A stretch of 64,000 nt of DNA from Bifidobacterium asteroides (GTDB lineage: Bacteria > Actinomycetota > Actinomycetes > Actinomycetales > Bifidobacteriaceae): assembly GCF_030758775.1 (NCBI RefSeq), contig NZ_CP132384.1, positions 1,984,001-2,048,000 of the forward strand, read 5' to 3'. Below, piece after piece: positions 48,807-58,094 of the stretch. The stretch's first letter is position 1. The number at the start of each line of letters is the position of its first letter. The notes beneath the pieces were generated by a model, which ran no database searches, was not told the origin of the DNA, and worked only from the letters and a program-made list of their open reading frames with translations. Position numbers and translations under genes: made by a program.

Positions 48807-50168
48807 TTACTTGGTGAAGTCCACATCCTTGGTTTCGTGGCAGGTCAGCACTGCCACCAGGCAGCAGACCGCCATGACGGCCAGGTAGAGCCCGACCGAG
48901 CGCACTCCCCAGTGGGAGGAGAGCCAGGTGGCGATGGTAGGCACGAAGGCCGCGCCCACGATGGCCGCCAAGTTATAGCCGATGCCGGAGCCCGAGTAGC
49001 GCACGTTGGCGTCGAAGAGCTCCGGCAGGAAGGCGCCGATAGGCCCGAAGGCGATGCCCATCAGGGCGAACCCGACGCAGAGGAAGACCATGACCTGGAA
49101 GGTGTTGTGATGGGCCATGAGCAGGTAGGGGAAGACCAGGCTGAAGACCACCAGCATGACGGAGCTGCCGATCAGCACCCGGCGACGGCCGATGCGGTCC
49201 GCATAGACGCAGGCCAGCACGATGAAGAGGGCGAAGACCAGGATGGAGACCATGAGCATAAGCAGGTACTCCTGGTTGGTGAAGCCCAGTCCGCCGCCGC
49301 CCTGGGACTTGGGCTTGGTGCCGTAAGCCAGCGACCAGGTAGCCAGGGTATAGAAGAGCGTGTAGGTGACTGCGACCAGGAAGGTGGCCTGGAGCACCTG
49401 GCGCCAGCTCTTGCGGAAGACCTCCAGCAGCGGGGTCTTGACGACCTTCTGCTGATCCAGGGCCATCTGGAAGATAGGGGTCTCCTGCATGGAGACGCGC
49501 ACAGCCAGACCCACGACCACCAGGATGGCGGAGAGCAGGAAGGGCACGCGCCAGCCCCAGCTCAGCATCTGCTCGGGGGTGCAGAACATCTCCAGCAGGA
49601 AGTAGGTTCCGTTAGCCAGGAAGAAGCCGATGGGGGCGCCCAGCTCAGGGAAGGAGCCGTAGAGCGCCCTCTTGCCTTCCGGGGCGTTCTCGGTGGCCAC
49701 CAGGGCCGCGCCGGACCACTCGCCGCCCAGGCCGATACCTTGCACGAACCGGCACAGGCAGAGGACCACCACGGCCCAGAGTCCCCAGGTGGCATAGGTG
49801 GGCAGGACGCCGATCAGGACCGTGGAGCAGCCCATGGTCAGCAGGGAGACCACCAGGGTGGTCTTACGCCCCTGGCGGTCCCCGAAGTGTCCGAAGATCA
49901 AGGATCCCAAGGGCCGCGCGATGAAGGCGATGGCAAAGGTCAGCAGGGAGGCCAGCAGAGCCACGGTCGGATCGGTCTTGGGGAAGAAGAGCTTGGGGAA
50001 ATAGTTGGCCGAAGCCGTCCCGTAAGCGTAGAAATCGTAGAACTCGATGGCCGTGCCGACCATGGAGGCCCCGATGACTGTGCGAACCGAGCTGCGGGTC
50101 ACACGGGTGCTGCCGGGCGCGGACGCTGCCGGGGCCGGGGAAGCAACACTGACGTCGTTTGCCGTCAC
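48807..50168 (-). CDS. MFS transporter, MHS (metabolite:H+ symporter) family
   Basis: A 453-residue, 12-TM proton symporter. The signature GTAIEFYDFYAYGTAS in TM1 is followed by GHFGDRQGRKTTLV, FVQGIGLGGEWSGAALVATENAP in TM5 and DRIGRRRVLIG in the second half. It resembles ShiA/YhjE-type members carrying organic acids; the substrate is not assignable. The GTG start at 50168 has AAGGAG ten bases upstream. It differs from the MHS carrier at 174-1832 in lacking long hydrophilic tails. The 294 bp upstream (50169-50462) hold no gene, only a weak ACAAT/ATTGT dyad near 50262-50276. Confidence 0.88.
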   Translation of the reverse strand: MTANDVSVASPAPAASAPGSTRVTRSSVRTVIGASMVGTAIEFYDFYAYGTASANYFPKLFFPKTDPTVALLASLLTFAIAFIARPLGSLIFGHFGDRQGRKTTLVVSLLTMGCSTVLIGVLPTYATWGLWAVVVLCLCRFVQGIGLGGEWSGAALVATENAPEGKRALYGSFPELGAPIGFFLANGTYFLLEMFCTPEQMLSWGWRVPFLLSAILVVVGLAVRVSMQETPIFQMALDQQKVVKTPLLEVFRKSWRQVLQATFLVAVTYTLFYTLATWSLAYGTKPKSQGGGGLGFTNQEYLLMLMVSILVFALFIVLACVYADRIGRRRVLIGSSVMLVVFSLVFPYLLMAHHNTFQVMVFLCVGFALMGIAFGPIGAFLPELFDANVRYSGSGIGYNLAAIVGAAFVPTIATWLSSHWGVRSVGLYLAVMAVCCLVAVLTCHETKDVDFTK

Positions 50169-50462
50169 TTCATCTCATCTCCTTATAGAAAAACCCCGCT
50201 GTCGGCAGGGTCTGATGCGATGAAGCCTATGCGTCCAGCCCCGCCTTCCGACGGGGTCGAACAATGAAGATTGTCGAGTCAGTCCGCCGGTGAGGACGGG
50301 CTAATAATTCGTGCGGACACGGTGCCGAATCGGCGGGTGTCTGACAAGCTGGTCATCACGGCGAACCTCCCTTCATCATCCTCGAATCGGATGCGTTCTC
50401 TGCACATCCGCATTGCTGCCGACCATAGGCCTGACACCGGCTTGCTCAACGAGACAGGTCCA

Positions 50463-51431
50463 CTATGTGGACGGATGGTTATTGGAGCCAGTAAAGAACC
50501 AACCAGGAAATTCGTCTGAGACCACGGCCTGACGGTCGGCATACATCAGGGCGCAGGAGAAGGAAAATCCGGCGGCCAGCACATCCGGCGGCACTAGGAA
50601 GAGGGCGGTGGCCAGACCATCAGCCAGGCCCGTGGGGTGTTCATTGTCCTTTTCTCCGGCCACCACCCAGGAGGCCAGCACACGGTCGACCGGACGGCCG
50701 TCGATGGCGTCCAGGATGTGGTGAAGTGCTGTCAATCCCGCCGCTGCGGCCTCCTCGGACCGGTCGGTCCAATGGCGACGGCTGGGTGCCGAGGCGCACA
50801 AGGAGCCGCGAGACAGCTCGATCCGACCTACGCCTGCCGACAGATCACCGGGATCCTCCATGGCGATGGGGACCGGGTGAGAGGTCCGCATACGCATGTC
50901 GCCGCCGGCATCGATCAGGTACTCTTCGACCCGAGGTTCGAGTAGATCGGCAATGAGGTCTACCAGATAGCCCTTGCCGACTGCCCCGAAATCAAGACTG
51001 ACTGGGCCGGCAGTCATAAGGACAGCACCCTGACGCCTGAGGTCATCACCCCAGGTCGGTCGCCCGTGGATCCGTCCCAGATGACCGGCGGCATCGGCCT
51101 GCAGCCGGAAGGTGGGCTGTCTTCCGTAGCCCAGACGGGTCAGGTCCTCGCCCACCATGGGGTCCAGGGCCCCGTCAGTGGCGGTATACAGCCTGTCATA
51201 TAGGTCAAAGAGTCCTTGACAGTAATCCGGAAAGACGAACCTGCCCCCGTGACAGGCCTGGGCCATCTGCGCAGGTATGGCATCCTGCCTGAACCGTGAC
51301 AGGGCCCGCTCGTAATCCTCGATCAGATCGGCAATGGCATCATGCAGCCGTTCTCCCAAAGGTCGATTCGTGGAGATGATGATTCCCGTACCCACCGCCC
51401 CCGGGAAGGCGGTCAGGCAGGGCAGACCCAT
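50463..51431 (-). CDS. apbE: FAD:protein FMN transferase (ApbE family)
   Basis: A 322-residue enzyme that attaches FMN from FAD to a Thr of flavin-carrier proteins. Family motifs: VGTGIIIST at the start, LDFGAVGKGYLVDLIADLL near 175, LIDAGGDMRMR near 205, and the metal-site segment TGLADGLATALFLV near 275. No signal peptide or lipobox is visible, unlike exported ApbE proteins. It starts 10 bp after purA with GAGGAA before the ATG, so it is cotranscribed with purA. A plausible target is the FMN-binding lipoprotein at 10642-11193 (inference). Confidence 0.88.
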   Translation of the reverse strand: MGLPCLTAFPGAVGTGIIISTNRPLGERLHDAIADLIEDYERALSRFRQDAIPAQMAQACHGGRFVFPDYCQGLFDLYDRLYTATDGALDPMVGEDLTRLGYGRQPTFRLQADAAGHLGRIHGRPTWGDDLRRQGAVLMTAGPVSLDFGAVGKGYLVDLIADLLEPRVEEYLIDAGGDMRMRTSHPVPIAMEDPGDLSAGVGRIELSRGSLCASAPSRRHWTDRSEEAAAAGLTALHHILDAIDGRPVDRVLASWVVAGEKDNEHPTGLADGLATALFLVPPDVLAAGFSFSCALMYADRQAVVSDEFPGWFFTGSNNHPST

Positions 51432-51440
51432 GGAAATTCC

Positions 51441-52742
51441 TCAGTCGATCAGGGAGTGGATCTGCACGATCTGGTCGCGGCCCGGGCCCGAGCCCACGGC
51501 CGAGATGCGGCAGCCGGACAGGTCCTCCAGGCGGTGGATGTAGTCCTTGGCCTTGGTCGGGAACTCCTCGAAGCTCTTGGCGCCGGAGATGTCCTCGCGC
51601 CAGCCCGGCAGCTCCTCGTACACCGGCTGGGCGGATTGGAACTCGGCCTGGTCCACGGGCATCTGATCCACCCTGACCCTGGAGCCGTCGGAGCGGGTGA
51701 TGTCGTAGCCCACGCAGACCGGGATGGTCTCCAGACCGGAGAGGACATCCAGCTTGGTCAGCACGATGTCGGTCAGGCCGTTGATCTGCACTGCATAGCG
51801 GCTGACCAGCGCGTCGAACCAGCCGCAGCGGCGGGAGCGGCCGGTGGTCACCCCGTACTCGTGGCCCTGACGGCGCAGCCATTCGCCCTGCTCGTTGTCC
51901 AGCTCCGTGGGGAAGGGCCCCTCCCCCACACGGGTCACATAGGCCTTGGCCACGCCGACCACCCGGTCGATCTTGGTCGGGCCCACGCCGGTGCCGGTGC
52001 AGGCGCCCCCGGCTGTGCAGTTGGATGAAGTGACGAAGGGATAGGTGCCATGGTCCACGTCCAGCATGGTGGCCTGCCCCCCCTCGAAGAGGACATTCTT
52101 GCCCTGCTCCAGGGCCTGGTTGAGCATCAACGAGGTATTGGCCACGTAGGGCTTGAGCCGCTCGGCGTATCCCGCCAGTTCTTCAACGGTGGCCTCCACC
52201 TCGATGGCCCGGCGGTTGTAGAGCTTGACCAGCATCTGGTTCTTCTGGTGCAGGCTGGCCTCCACCTTGTCGCGCAGATGGTCGACATTGAACAGGTCAT
52301 GCACGCGAATGCCCACACGGTTGATCTTGTCGGCATAGGCCGGGCCAATCCCGCGGCCTGTCGTGCCGATCTTATGCTTGCCCAGGAAGCGCTCGGTCAC
52401 CTTGTCCAGCGTCCGGTGGTAGGGGGCGATGATGTGCGCGGACTCGCTGATCCTCAACCGGCTGCAATCAACGCCGCGGGACTGGAGCCCATCGATCTCC
52501 TCGAAGAGGGCGGCCGGGTCGACCACGACGCCGTTGCCGATGACCGGGGTGATGGCCGGGTGAATGATTCCCGAGGGCAGAAGATGGAGGGCGTACTCCT
52601 GATCGCCCACGACCACGGTATGGCCGGCGTTGTTGCCCCCGTTGAACCTGGCGACGTAGTCCATGTGCTCGCCGATCAAATCCGTTGCCTTGCCCTTGCC
52701 CTCGTCGCCCCACTGGGCCCCGACGATCACGATTCCAGGCAT
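51441..52742 (-). CDS. purA: Adenylosuccinate synthetase
   Basis: A 433-residue enzyme of AMP synthesis joining IMP and aspartate with GTP. It has the N-terminal GTP-binding loop [44 protein letters not shown] and the C-terminal [12 protein letters not shown] block. Length matches the family (~430). AAGGAG lies six bases before the ATG. It probably heads a purA-apbE transcription unit. The 142 bp upstream show only a small GGTCT/AGACC dyad. Confidence 0.98.
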   Translation of the reverse strand: MPGIVIVGAQWGDEGKGKATDLIGEHMDYVARFNGGNNAGHTVVVGDQEYALHLLPSGIIHPAITPVIGNGVVVDPAALFEEIDGLQSRGVDCSRLRISESAHIIAPYHRTLDKVTERFLGKHKIGTTGRGIGPAYADKINRVGIRVHDLFNVDHLRDKVEASLHQKNQMLVKLYNRRAIEVEATVEELAGYAERLKPYVANTSLMLNQALEQGKNVLFEGGQATMLDVDHGTYPFVTSSNCTAGGACTGTGVGPTKIDRVVGVAKAYVTRVGEGPFPTELDNEQGEWLRRQGHEYGVTTGRSRRCGWFDALVSRYAVQINGLTDIVLTKLDVLSGLETIPVCVGYDITRSDGSRVRVDQMPVDQAEFQSAQPVYEELPGWREDISGAKSFEEFPTKAKDYIHRLEDLSGCRISAVGSGPGRDQIVQIHSLID

Positions 52743-52884
52743 ACGATGCTCCTTATCCGCTGGTCGCCATCCAAAGAAAACAAAGGCAGACCATCCATAG
52801 ACGAGCCTAACCCTACGTATGGAGCTGGAGGTCTTCCAGACCTTTCACATCAGCATGGGTAGATCCGAAATTGGAAAAGTCTGG

Positions 52885-53739
52885 TCAGGTCCTGGATCCG
52901 ATCATGGTGTCCCGGCCCCGACAGAGCAGGAAGACCACACTGACGAACAGCCCTAGGATGACCGGAATCAGGGATGCTTCGATGCCGAATGATCCACCGG
53001 TCAGCAGGGTCGGCCCCTGAACCTTCATGACCATGAAGCCGCGTATATCCTGGCCGGAGACCGGAATTCCCAAGAGGGCCTCAGTGAGGTTCCACCCTAT
53101 ATGAAAGCCTATGCAGATCCAGAGATTATGCCTGGATACCATGATGGAACCCAGCATAAGACCGGCTTCGATGGCTATGGCTAGACACGAGAAGAGGGTA
53201 GCCCCAGGGTTGAGAGCATGCATGAACCCGAAAAGAAGCGAAGTCAAAATCAGAGCAGGTACCCATCCCAGCCAGCGATCCAAAGCATGGAGAGCCACGC
53301 CCCGCATTATGAGTTCTTCAAAAACCGACGCGCAAGCCAGAACTCCTAAGGTCAGGATCTGGGAGACGCCGAATGGGCGGAAACCATCCACCCTGTAAAA
53401 CCCAAAGATTATGAGGATGAAAGCCGAAAGAGCCATCAATCCGAGGCCGATGCCCAGTCCGCCCAACAAGGAGACGAAGAAACCATGGGCCGTCAACTCG
53501 GTAGGCTGACGTCCGGCCCACCTCACCATGACAACTTTGGCATAGAACCAGATGCCGAAGCCCATGAGGAGGATGGCGACCAGCAGCACCAGCCATTGGG
53601 CCCATAAGGGACGGCCGGTCATCGGGGTCGTTGAGGAATCGAGCATCAGCAATACGCCGAACCCGAGCAATCCCCAAGCAGCAGTCTTGTGTATTCCCTG
53701 TCTGGGCGGGCGTGAATTGGATTGCGTATGCCGTTTCAT
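52885..53739 (-). CDS. CPBP-family intramembrane metalloprotease
   Basis: A 284-residue membrane protein with about seven TM helices. The CPBP (Abi) glutamic-protease motifs are present in order: E141-E142-x3-R146 (FEELIMRG), F170-x3-H174 (FGFMHAL), and H213-x3-N217 (FHIGWN). Family members process prenylated or peptide substrates or act in bacteriocin self-immunity; the target here is unknown. Its ATG overlaps the fba stop by four bases (ATGA), so it is translationally coupled to the aldolase gene, an odd functional pairing. Confidence 0.85.
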   Translation of the reverse strand: MKRHTQSNSRPPRQGIHKTAAWGLLGFGVLLMLDSSTTPMTGRPLWAQWLVLLVAILLMGFGIWFYAKVVMVRWAGRQPTELTAHGFFVSLLGGLGIGLGLMALSAFILIIFGFYRVDGFRPFGVSQILTLGVLACASVFEELIMRGVALHALDRWLGWVPALILTSLLFGFMHALNPGATLFSCLAIAIEAGLMLGSIMVSRHNLWICIGFHIGWNLTEALLGIPVSGQDIRGFMVMKVQGPTLLTGGSFGIEASLIPVILGLFVSVVFLLCRGRDTMIGSRT

Positions 53740-54800
53740 CTCATGGCCCGCCCTGCGCTGCCCAGCTGCTGGCAGGCTTCGACTACACGAGCCGCCATCC
53801 CGTCCTCGGCCTGGCGCCCCCAGGAACGGGGATCGTACTCGCTCTTGTCGCCGACCTCCCCATCAACTTTCAGAACCTTGTCGTAATTGGCGAACATGTG
53901 CCCTGCCACGGCCCTGGTGAAGGCGTACTGGGTGTCGGTATCCACGTTCATCTTGACCACCCCGTGGGCGACGGCCGAGGCGATCTCCTCCGGCTGCGAG
54001 CCAGAGCCCCCGTGGAAGACCAAGAGGAAGGGCTTGTCGGCAGGGGCGCTCGGGGCGGGGATGCCGCCAACCTCCCCATCAGATATTGCCTTGGCGGTCC
54101 TGGCCTGGATCCGCCCCAGCAGGTCGGGCCTGAGCTTGACCACACCGGGCTTGTAGGACCCATGCACGTTGCCGAAGGTAAAGGCCACCATGTAGCGGCC
54201 GCGCTCGCCCAGACCCAGGGCATCAACCACCTTGGGACCGTCCTCGGGCGAGGAATAGAGCCGCCGGTCGATAGCAGCCGAGTGACCATCCTCCTCGCCG
54301 CCGACAGTGCCCACCTCGATCTCCAGTACGGTGTGGGCAGCGCGGGACAGCTCCAGCAGCTCCGCGGCCGTGGCCAAATTATCCCTCAGGGGCAGGCTGG
54401 AACCGTCCCACATGTGCGACTGGAAGAGCGGATCCTGACCGTGAGCCACCTGATCCTTCTCGTAGGCCAGCAGGGGACGCACCCACTCGTCCAAGTATTG
54501 CGGGGCGCAGTGGTCCGTATGCAGGGCCACGGTGATGCTCGGATAGCGGGCGACCACCTCATGGGCGAATCTGGCAAAGGCGATGGAGCCAGCCACCCGG
54601 TCGGCCAGACGCTGTCCGGACAGGTAGGCGGCGCCTCCCACGGAGACCTGAATAATCCCGTCAGACTGGGCCTCATCCAGCCCCTGCAGGGCCGCGTTCA
54701 GAGTCTGGCTGCTGGTCACATTGATGGCGGGATAGGCGTAGGACCCCCGTCTGGCCGCATCGAGCATTGCCGCATACCGTTCAGGAGTCGCTAAAGTCAT
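53736..54800 (-). CDS. fba: Class II fructose-bisphosphate aldolase
   Basis: A 354-residue Zn-dependent aldolase interconverting fructose-1,6-bisphosphate with DHAP and GAP. Catalytic and metal motifs: TVALHTDHCAPQYLDEW, VLEIEVGTVGGEEDG, FGNVHGSYKPG, and VFHGGSGSQPEEIASAV. The frame opens at 54917, but the conserved protein starts MTLATPERYAAMLDAA at 54800. Only GAGGG two bases away precedes this ATG, and a GATAAT hexamer lies eight bases upstream, so the mRNA may be leaderless. In bifidobacteria, which ferment by the phosphoketolase shunt, Fba mainly serves gluconeogenic flux. Confidence 0.95.
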   Translation of the reverse strand: MTLATPERYAAMLDAARRGSYAYPAINVTSSQTLNAALQGLDEAQSDGIIQVSVGGAAYLSGQRLADRVAGSIAFARFAHEVVARYPSITVALHTDHCAPQYLDEWVRPLLAYEKDQVAHGQDPLFQSHMWDGSSLPLRDNLATAAELLELSRAAHTVLEIEVGTVGGEEDGHSAAIDRRLYSSPEDGPKVVDALGLGERGRYMVAFTFGNVHGSYKPGVVKLRPDLLGRIQARTAKAISDGEVGGIPAPSAPADKPFLLVFHGGSGSQPEEIASAVAHGVVKMNVDTDTQYAFTRAVAGHMFANYDKVLKVDGEVGDKSEYDPRSWGRQAEDGMAARVVEACQQLGSAGRAMR

Positions 54801-54910
54801 ACCCTCATTATCGTCGGTTGCGCGGAAAAGCGGCCGGTCACTCGCAGCTGCAGACATCACCGATGGATTTGCAGGTCTCTGCCCTGATGGCGAACACCCC
54901 GCGACGCACT

Positions 54911-54974
54911 TTGACAAGCCTCCGAGCCGCAGGTAGTTTAGCTCCGTACAGTTTGATGAAACGTTACATCAAAC
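54911..54974 (+). promoter_or_regulatory. Promoter and LacI-type operator of the nucleoside hydrolase operon
   Basis: A perfect -35 TTGACA (54911-54916), 17-bp spacer and -10 TAGTTT (54934-54939) are followed, just after the expected start site, by GTTTGATG (54951-54958), 8 nt and CATCAAAC (54967-54974). The 8-nt centre contains AACGTT, so the 24-bp site is palindromic except for one position pair and has a central CG as in LacI-family operators. No regulator gene is adjacent. Confidence 0.75.
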
Positions 54975-55074
54975 AGGTTGTTTGTTTCACGGCAGTAACG
55001 AATCAGCCTAGGGAAGGCACGACATAGGTAAGCAGAGGGTTGGGGCTGCCCATCCTTCTGGGAAGGAGACCAAC

Positions 55075-56067
55075 GTGTCAGCAAGCAAGGAAACCGTCCG
55101 CAAGATCATCCTGGATCTGGACACTGGCATCGATGACACGCTGGCCCTGTCCTACGTCCTGGGTTCCCCAGACGCCGAACTGATCGGGATCACCGGCACC
55201 TACGGCAACGTAGTGCTCGACCAAGGTGTCGACAACGATCTGCGGCTGCTGGCCATGTATGGCAGGGAGGACATCCCGGTCTTCAAGGGAATCGATCACC
55301 CCAGCACGGCCGAATCCTTCAGCGTTCCGCCGGACTCCGAAATCTTCCACGGAGCCAACGGCACCGGCAACATTGAAATCCCCGCACGCACCGACCGGCA
55401 GGCCAGCCAGCAGAGCTCGGTGGACTTCATCATCGACGCGGTCCGCCGCTACCCCAAGGGCGAGCTGGTCGTGGTGCCCACCGGCGCTCTGACCACCATC
55501 GCCGCCGCCCTGGAAAAGGCCCCCGACATCGTCGACCGCATCAGCATTGTCATGATGGGCGGCACGCTGACCCAGCCGGGCAACGTAGGCCCCTTCGCGG
55601 AAGCCAACATCAACCAGGATCCCGAGGCCGCCAACCGGGTCTTCGCCACCACCGCAGACATCACCATGGTTGGCCTGGACGTGACCACCCAGGCGCTGAT
55701 GAGCCGCGAGGACACTGAGGCCCTGCGTGCCACAGGCACCAGCGCCGGCCGCTTCCTGGCAGACATGACCGACTACTACATCGACATCAGCGAAAAGGAG
55801 AGCGGGGTCTACCTGGGCGGCTGCAACCTGCACGACCCCCTGGCCGCCGCCGTGGCCATCGACCCCAGCCTGGTCACCACCTTCGCCACCAACCTGATGG
55901 TCGAGACCGAGGGGCCACAGCGGGCCCGTACCATCGGCGACCCCAGCAGGCTCCTGGACCCGGTCAAGAACACCAAGGTGGCCCTGTCAGTCGACACCGA
56001 GCGGTTCACCCGGCGCTTCATGGACAGGCTTCTGACCCTGGTGCGCAAGACCGAGAGCGAACGATAG
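55075..56067 (+). CDS. Inosine-uridine preferring nucleoside hydrolase family protein
   Basis: A 330-residue N-ribohydrolase that splits nucleosides to ribose and base. The Ca-binding N-terminal motif is DLDTGIDD (residues 14-21). GNVVLDQGVDNDLRLL, VMMGGTLTQPGNVGPFAEANINQDPEAA and HDPLAAAVAID near 275 complete the active site. The GTG start has AAGGAG six bases upstream. It is followed after 13 bp by an MFS carrier, probably cotranscribed. Controlled by the palindromic operator at 54951-54974. Base specificity is not assigned. Confidence 0.92.
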   Translation: MSASKETVRKIILDLDTGIDDTLALSYVLGSPDAELIGITGTYGNVVLDQGVDNDLRLLAMYGREDIPVFKGIDHPSTAESFSVPPDSEIFHGANGTGNIEIPARTDRQASQQSSVDFIIDAVRRYPKGELVVVPTGALTTIAAALEKAPDIVDRISIVMMGGTLTQPGNVGPFAEANINQDPEAANRVFATTADITMVGLDVTTQALMSREDTEALRATGTSAGRFLADMTDYYIDISEKESGVYLGGCNLHDPLAAAVAIDPSLVTTFATNLMVETEGPQRARTIGDPSRLLDPVKNTKVALSVDTERFTRRFMDRLLTLVRKTESER

Positions 56068-56080
56068 AAGGACGGCAGTC

Positions 56081-57484
56081 ATGAGCGAATCCATCACCAC
56101 CGAGGCTACCGAAGCGACCGTGGACGAAAACCGCCGCAGCACCAAGCGGGCCCTGCCGGCCCTGCTGACCATCTTCCTGCTGGGCACACTGATGATCCAG
56201 GCCTTCAACCTGGTCTTCCAGAACGTGGGCGACTCCCTGGGGATGTCCGCCAACGCCTCGCTGATCAGCACCCTGCCCGGCATCGTCCTGGGCGTGGTCT
56301 GCATGCTCTACGGAACCCTCTGCGACTACATCTCCCCCCGGAAGATGACCCTGTTCGGCGTGGGCGCCCTGATCATCGGCAGCCTCCTGGGCTTCTTCGG
56401 CGCATCGAACTTCTGGGCCGTGGTCCTGGCCCGCATGATCCAGACCGCGGGTGGCCAGGTGGCCGGCTCGGTCTTCCTGGTCATGGCCATGAAATACCTG
56501 AGCGACAAGGAGCGCGCCTTCTATCTGGGCATCTTCAACGCTGTCTACTACGCATCCTCTGCCGTGGGCATCTTCGCCGGCGGACTGATCACCTCCATCG
56601 ATTGGCGCTACCTCTTCCTGGTGCCGCTGGTCTCCGTTCTTTTGATCCCTCCGGTGCTCAAGTACACGCCTGACACCGGCATCAAGGGCGAGCGCATCGA
56701 TGTCTTCGGCATCGCCCTGTTCGCGCTGATCGCCGGATTCGTAGCCGTCTACTTCTCCTTCCCGGCCACCTGGATGCTGGGAGTGCTGGCCATCCTGATC
56801 CTGATCTTCGCCGGCTACGTCTGGAAGGGCGCCAACCCCTTCCTGAGCCGCGGATTCGTGACCAACGGCGCCTACATGGCTGTCCTGCTGGCCCTCTTCG
56901 TCTTCTACTTCTTCAACTTCGCCTGCGTGCCCATCTACAACGTGATCGGCGACCGCATCTACGGGATCTCCCTGAGCCAGGTCTCCCTCTGCCTGACCAT
57001 CGTCTACATCGTGGCCACCCTGGTGGGCTGCCTGTCCGGAGTCATCATGAACGCCATGGGACGCCTGCCCATGCTGATTCTGTCTGCCCTGCTCATGATC
57101 GCCGGAGCTGCAGGTTCGGCCCTGATGCTCACCTCGGGCTTCTGGGTTCTGACCGCGCTGGCCTCGGTCTTCATCGCCGGCATCACCATGTCCTACACGC
57201 CTCTCTACGACTCCTTCTCGGCCACCCTGCCGGTGGACCAGAATGGACGCGGCATCGGCATCGGGGATCTGATGATGAACACCTCGGCCTCCATCGGCAT
57301 GGCCGTCTACAGCGGACTCATGGCCAATCCCCAATTCGGGTCGCATGCACTGGCGGGCGTCAAGACCGGCATCCAGGCCCAGGTGGCCAACATGTTCTGG
57401 GTCATGGCGCTGGCCGCCCTGCTGGCCCTGATCATCGTGGCCGTCTTCCACAAGGCCATGTCAGCCAAGGCTCCCCAGGAGTGA
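56081..57484 (+). CDS. MFS transporter, putative nucleoside/base carrier
   Basis: A 467-residue permease with about 12-14 TM helices. MFS features are SLISTLPGIVLGVVCMLYGTLCDYISPRKM in the first half (loop A region) and the conserved RMIQTAGGQVAGSVFLVM of drug:H+-antiporter-like proteins. AAGGA lies before the ATG. The substrate is inferred only from linkage to the nucleoside hydrolase, with which it appears to form a two-gene operon; a nucleoside, base or ribose-related solute is plausible. Confidence 0.82.
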   Translation: MSESITTEATEATVDENRRSTKRALPALLTIFLLGTLMIQAFNLVFQNVGDSLGMSANASLISTLPGIVLGVVCMLYGTLCDYISPRKMTLFGVGALIIGSLLGFFGASNFWAVVLARMIQTAGGQVAGSVFLVMAMKYLSDKERAFYLGIFNAVYYASSAVGIFAGGLITSIDWRYLFLVPLVSVLLIPPVLKYTPDTGIKGERIDVFGIALFALIAGFVAVYFSFPATWMLGVLAILILIFAGYVWKGANPFLSRGFVTNGAYMAVLLALFVFYFFNFACVPIYNVIGDRIYGISLSQVSLCLTIVYIVATLVGCLSGVIMNAMGRLPMLILSALLMIAGAAGSALMLTSGFWVLTALASVFIAGITMSYTPLYDSFSATLPVDQNGRGIGIGDLMMNTSASIGMAVYSGLMANPQFGSHALAGVKTGIQAQVANMFWVMALAALLALIIVAVFHKAMSAKAPQE

Positions 57485-57692
57485 GGCTGGTGTGACCCAC
57501 ACATTCTTGGTCGGATAGCCGCACGGCCCGGTCCGCTCTTCCCAGCCTTGGGAATGGGTCAGGTCCAGGCCCGGCACCCGGCCGCGCGAACCGGGGAGGA
57601 AGCGGAGTTCGGACTGCTTTCGGCATTGTGATAGTCCCCCTCTTCCCTCAGCCGCCGAAGGCAAGAAGATCGCCGCCCCTCCCCCCGGTGGA

Positions 57693-57726
57693 GGACCCCC
57701 GTCATAGCCATAACTGACGGGGGTTC
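57693..57726. terminator. Strong hairpin downstream of MFS gene
   Basis: ACCCCCGTCA (57695-57704) pairs with TGACGGGGGT (57715-57724) around a 10-nt loop, extended by a G-T wobble and a G-C pair to 57693/57726, then TTCC. It lies 210 bp after the MFS stop. Probable terminator despite the weak T-tract. Confidence 0.6.
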
Positions 57727-58018
57727 TTCCATATCTTCAGCTCCTGTCTTCAATTCTGTGCCTACGACTCGGGCCGTACACCGAAACATAATTTATATAG
57801 ACATCAGAGAAGAGGAATCTGAACCAGAGAATGCGAGTGCCCGGAACTTTCGAACCCATCTTGGAGATCTGCCGACCATGAGTCTCAAATCCAAAGGAGA
57901 TGGAAGCTCAAGGAACAGAAGCCCGGCCCGATCAAACACTAGACGTCTCATGGGTTTGCGAACGCCCTACTGTCCTGCAATAAGCCTCAACGAACTCAAT
58001 CGAGCCATTGGCCAGGTG

Positions 58019-58032
58019 GTTTCACGTGAAAC
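58019..58032. promoter_or_regulatory. parS centromere site (ParB binding)
   Basis: The 14-bp perfect palindrome GTTTCACGTGAAAC is identical to the consensus parS core of actinobacteria and close to that of Bacillus. It lies in the large intergenic region upstream of dcd. parS sites cluster near oriC, so this window is probably origin-proximal. No second copy was noticed in the 64 kb. No parA/parB genes are present here. Confidence 0.88.
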
Positions 58033-58068
58033 GTCGGCACACTGATCCTTCCCCCAAAATGAAGAGAA

Positions 58069-58094
58069 CCCGGCGGTGCTTGAACACCGCCGGG
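58069..58094 (-). terminator. Perfect 10-bp hairpin near parS
   Basis: CCCGGCGGTG and CACCGCCGGG flank a 6-nt loop. On the minus strand it is followed by TTCTCTTCATTTT, a loose T-rich tract, so it could end a minus-strand transcript starting in 58100-58330. No such gene is visible. Confidence 0.45.

Noticed and set aside
57530-57640. Possible SRP or RNase P RNA in the gene-free region
   Set aside because: GGTCAGGTCC is present, but the GGAAGGAAGCAGCC-type SRP core and the RNase P GAGGAAAGTCC element are absent.
57758-58045. 95-codon open frame covering the parS site
   Set aside because: No ribosome site or conserved motif, and the parS palindrome lies inside its 3' end; better explained as intergenic DNA.
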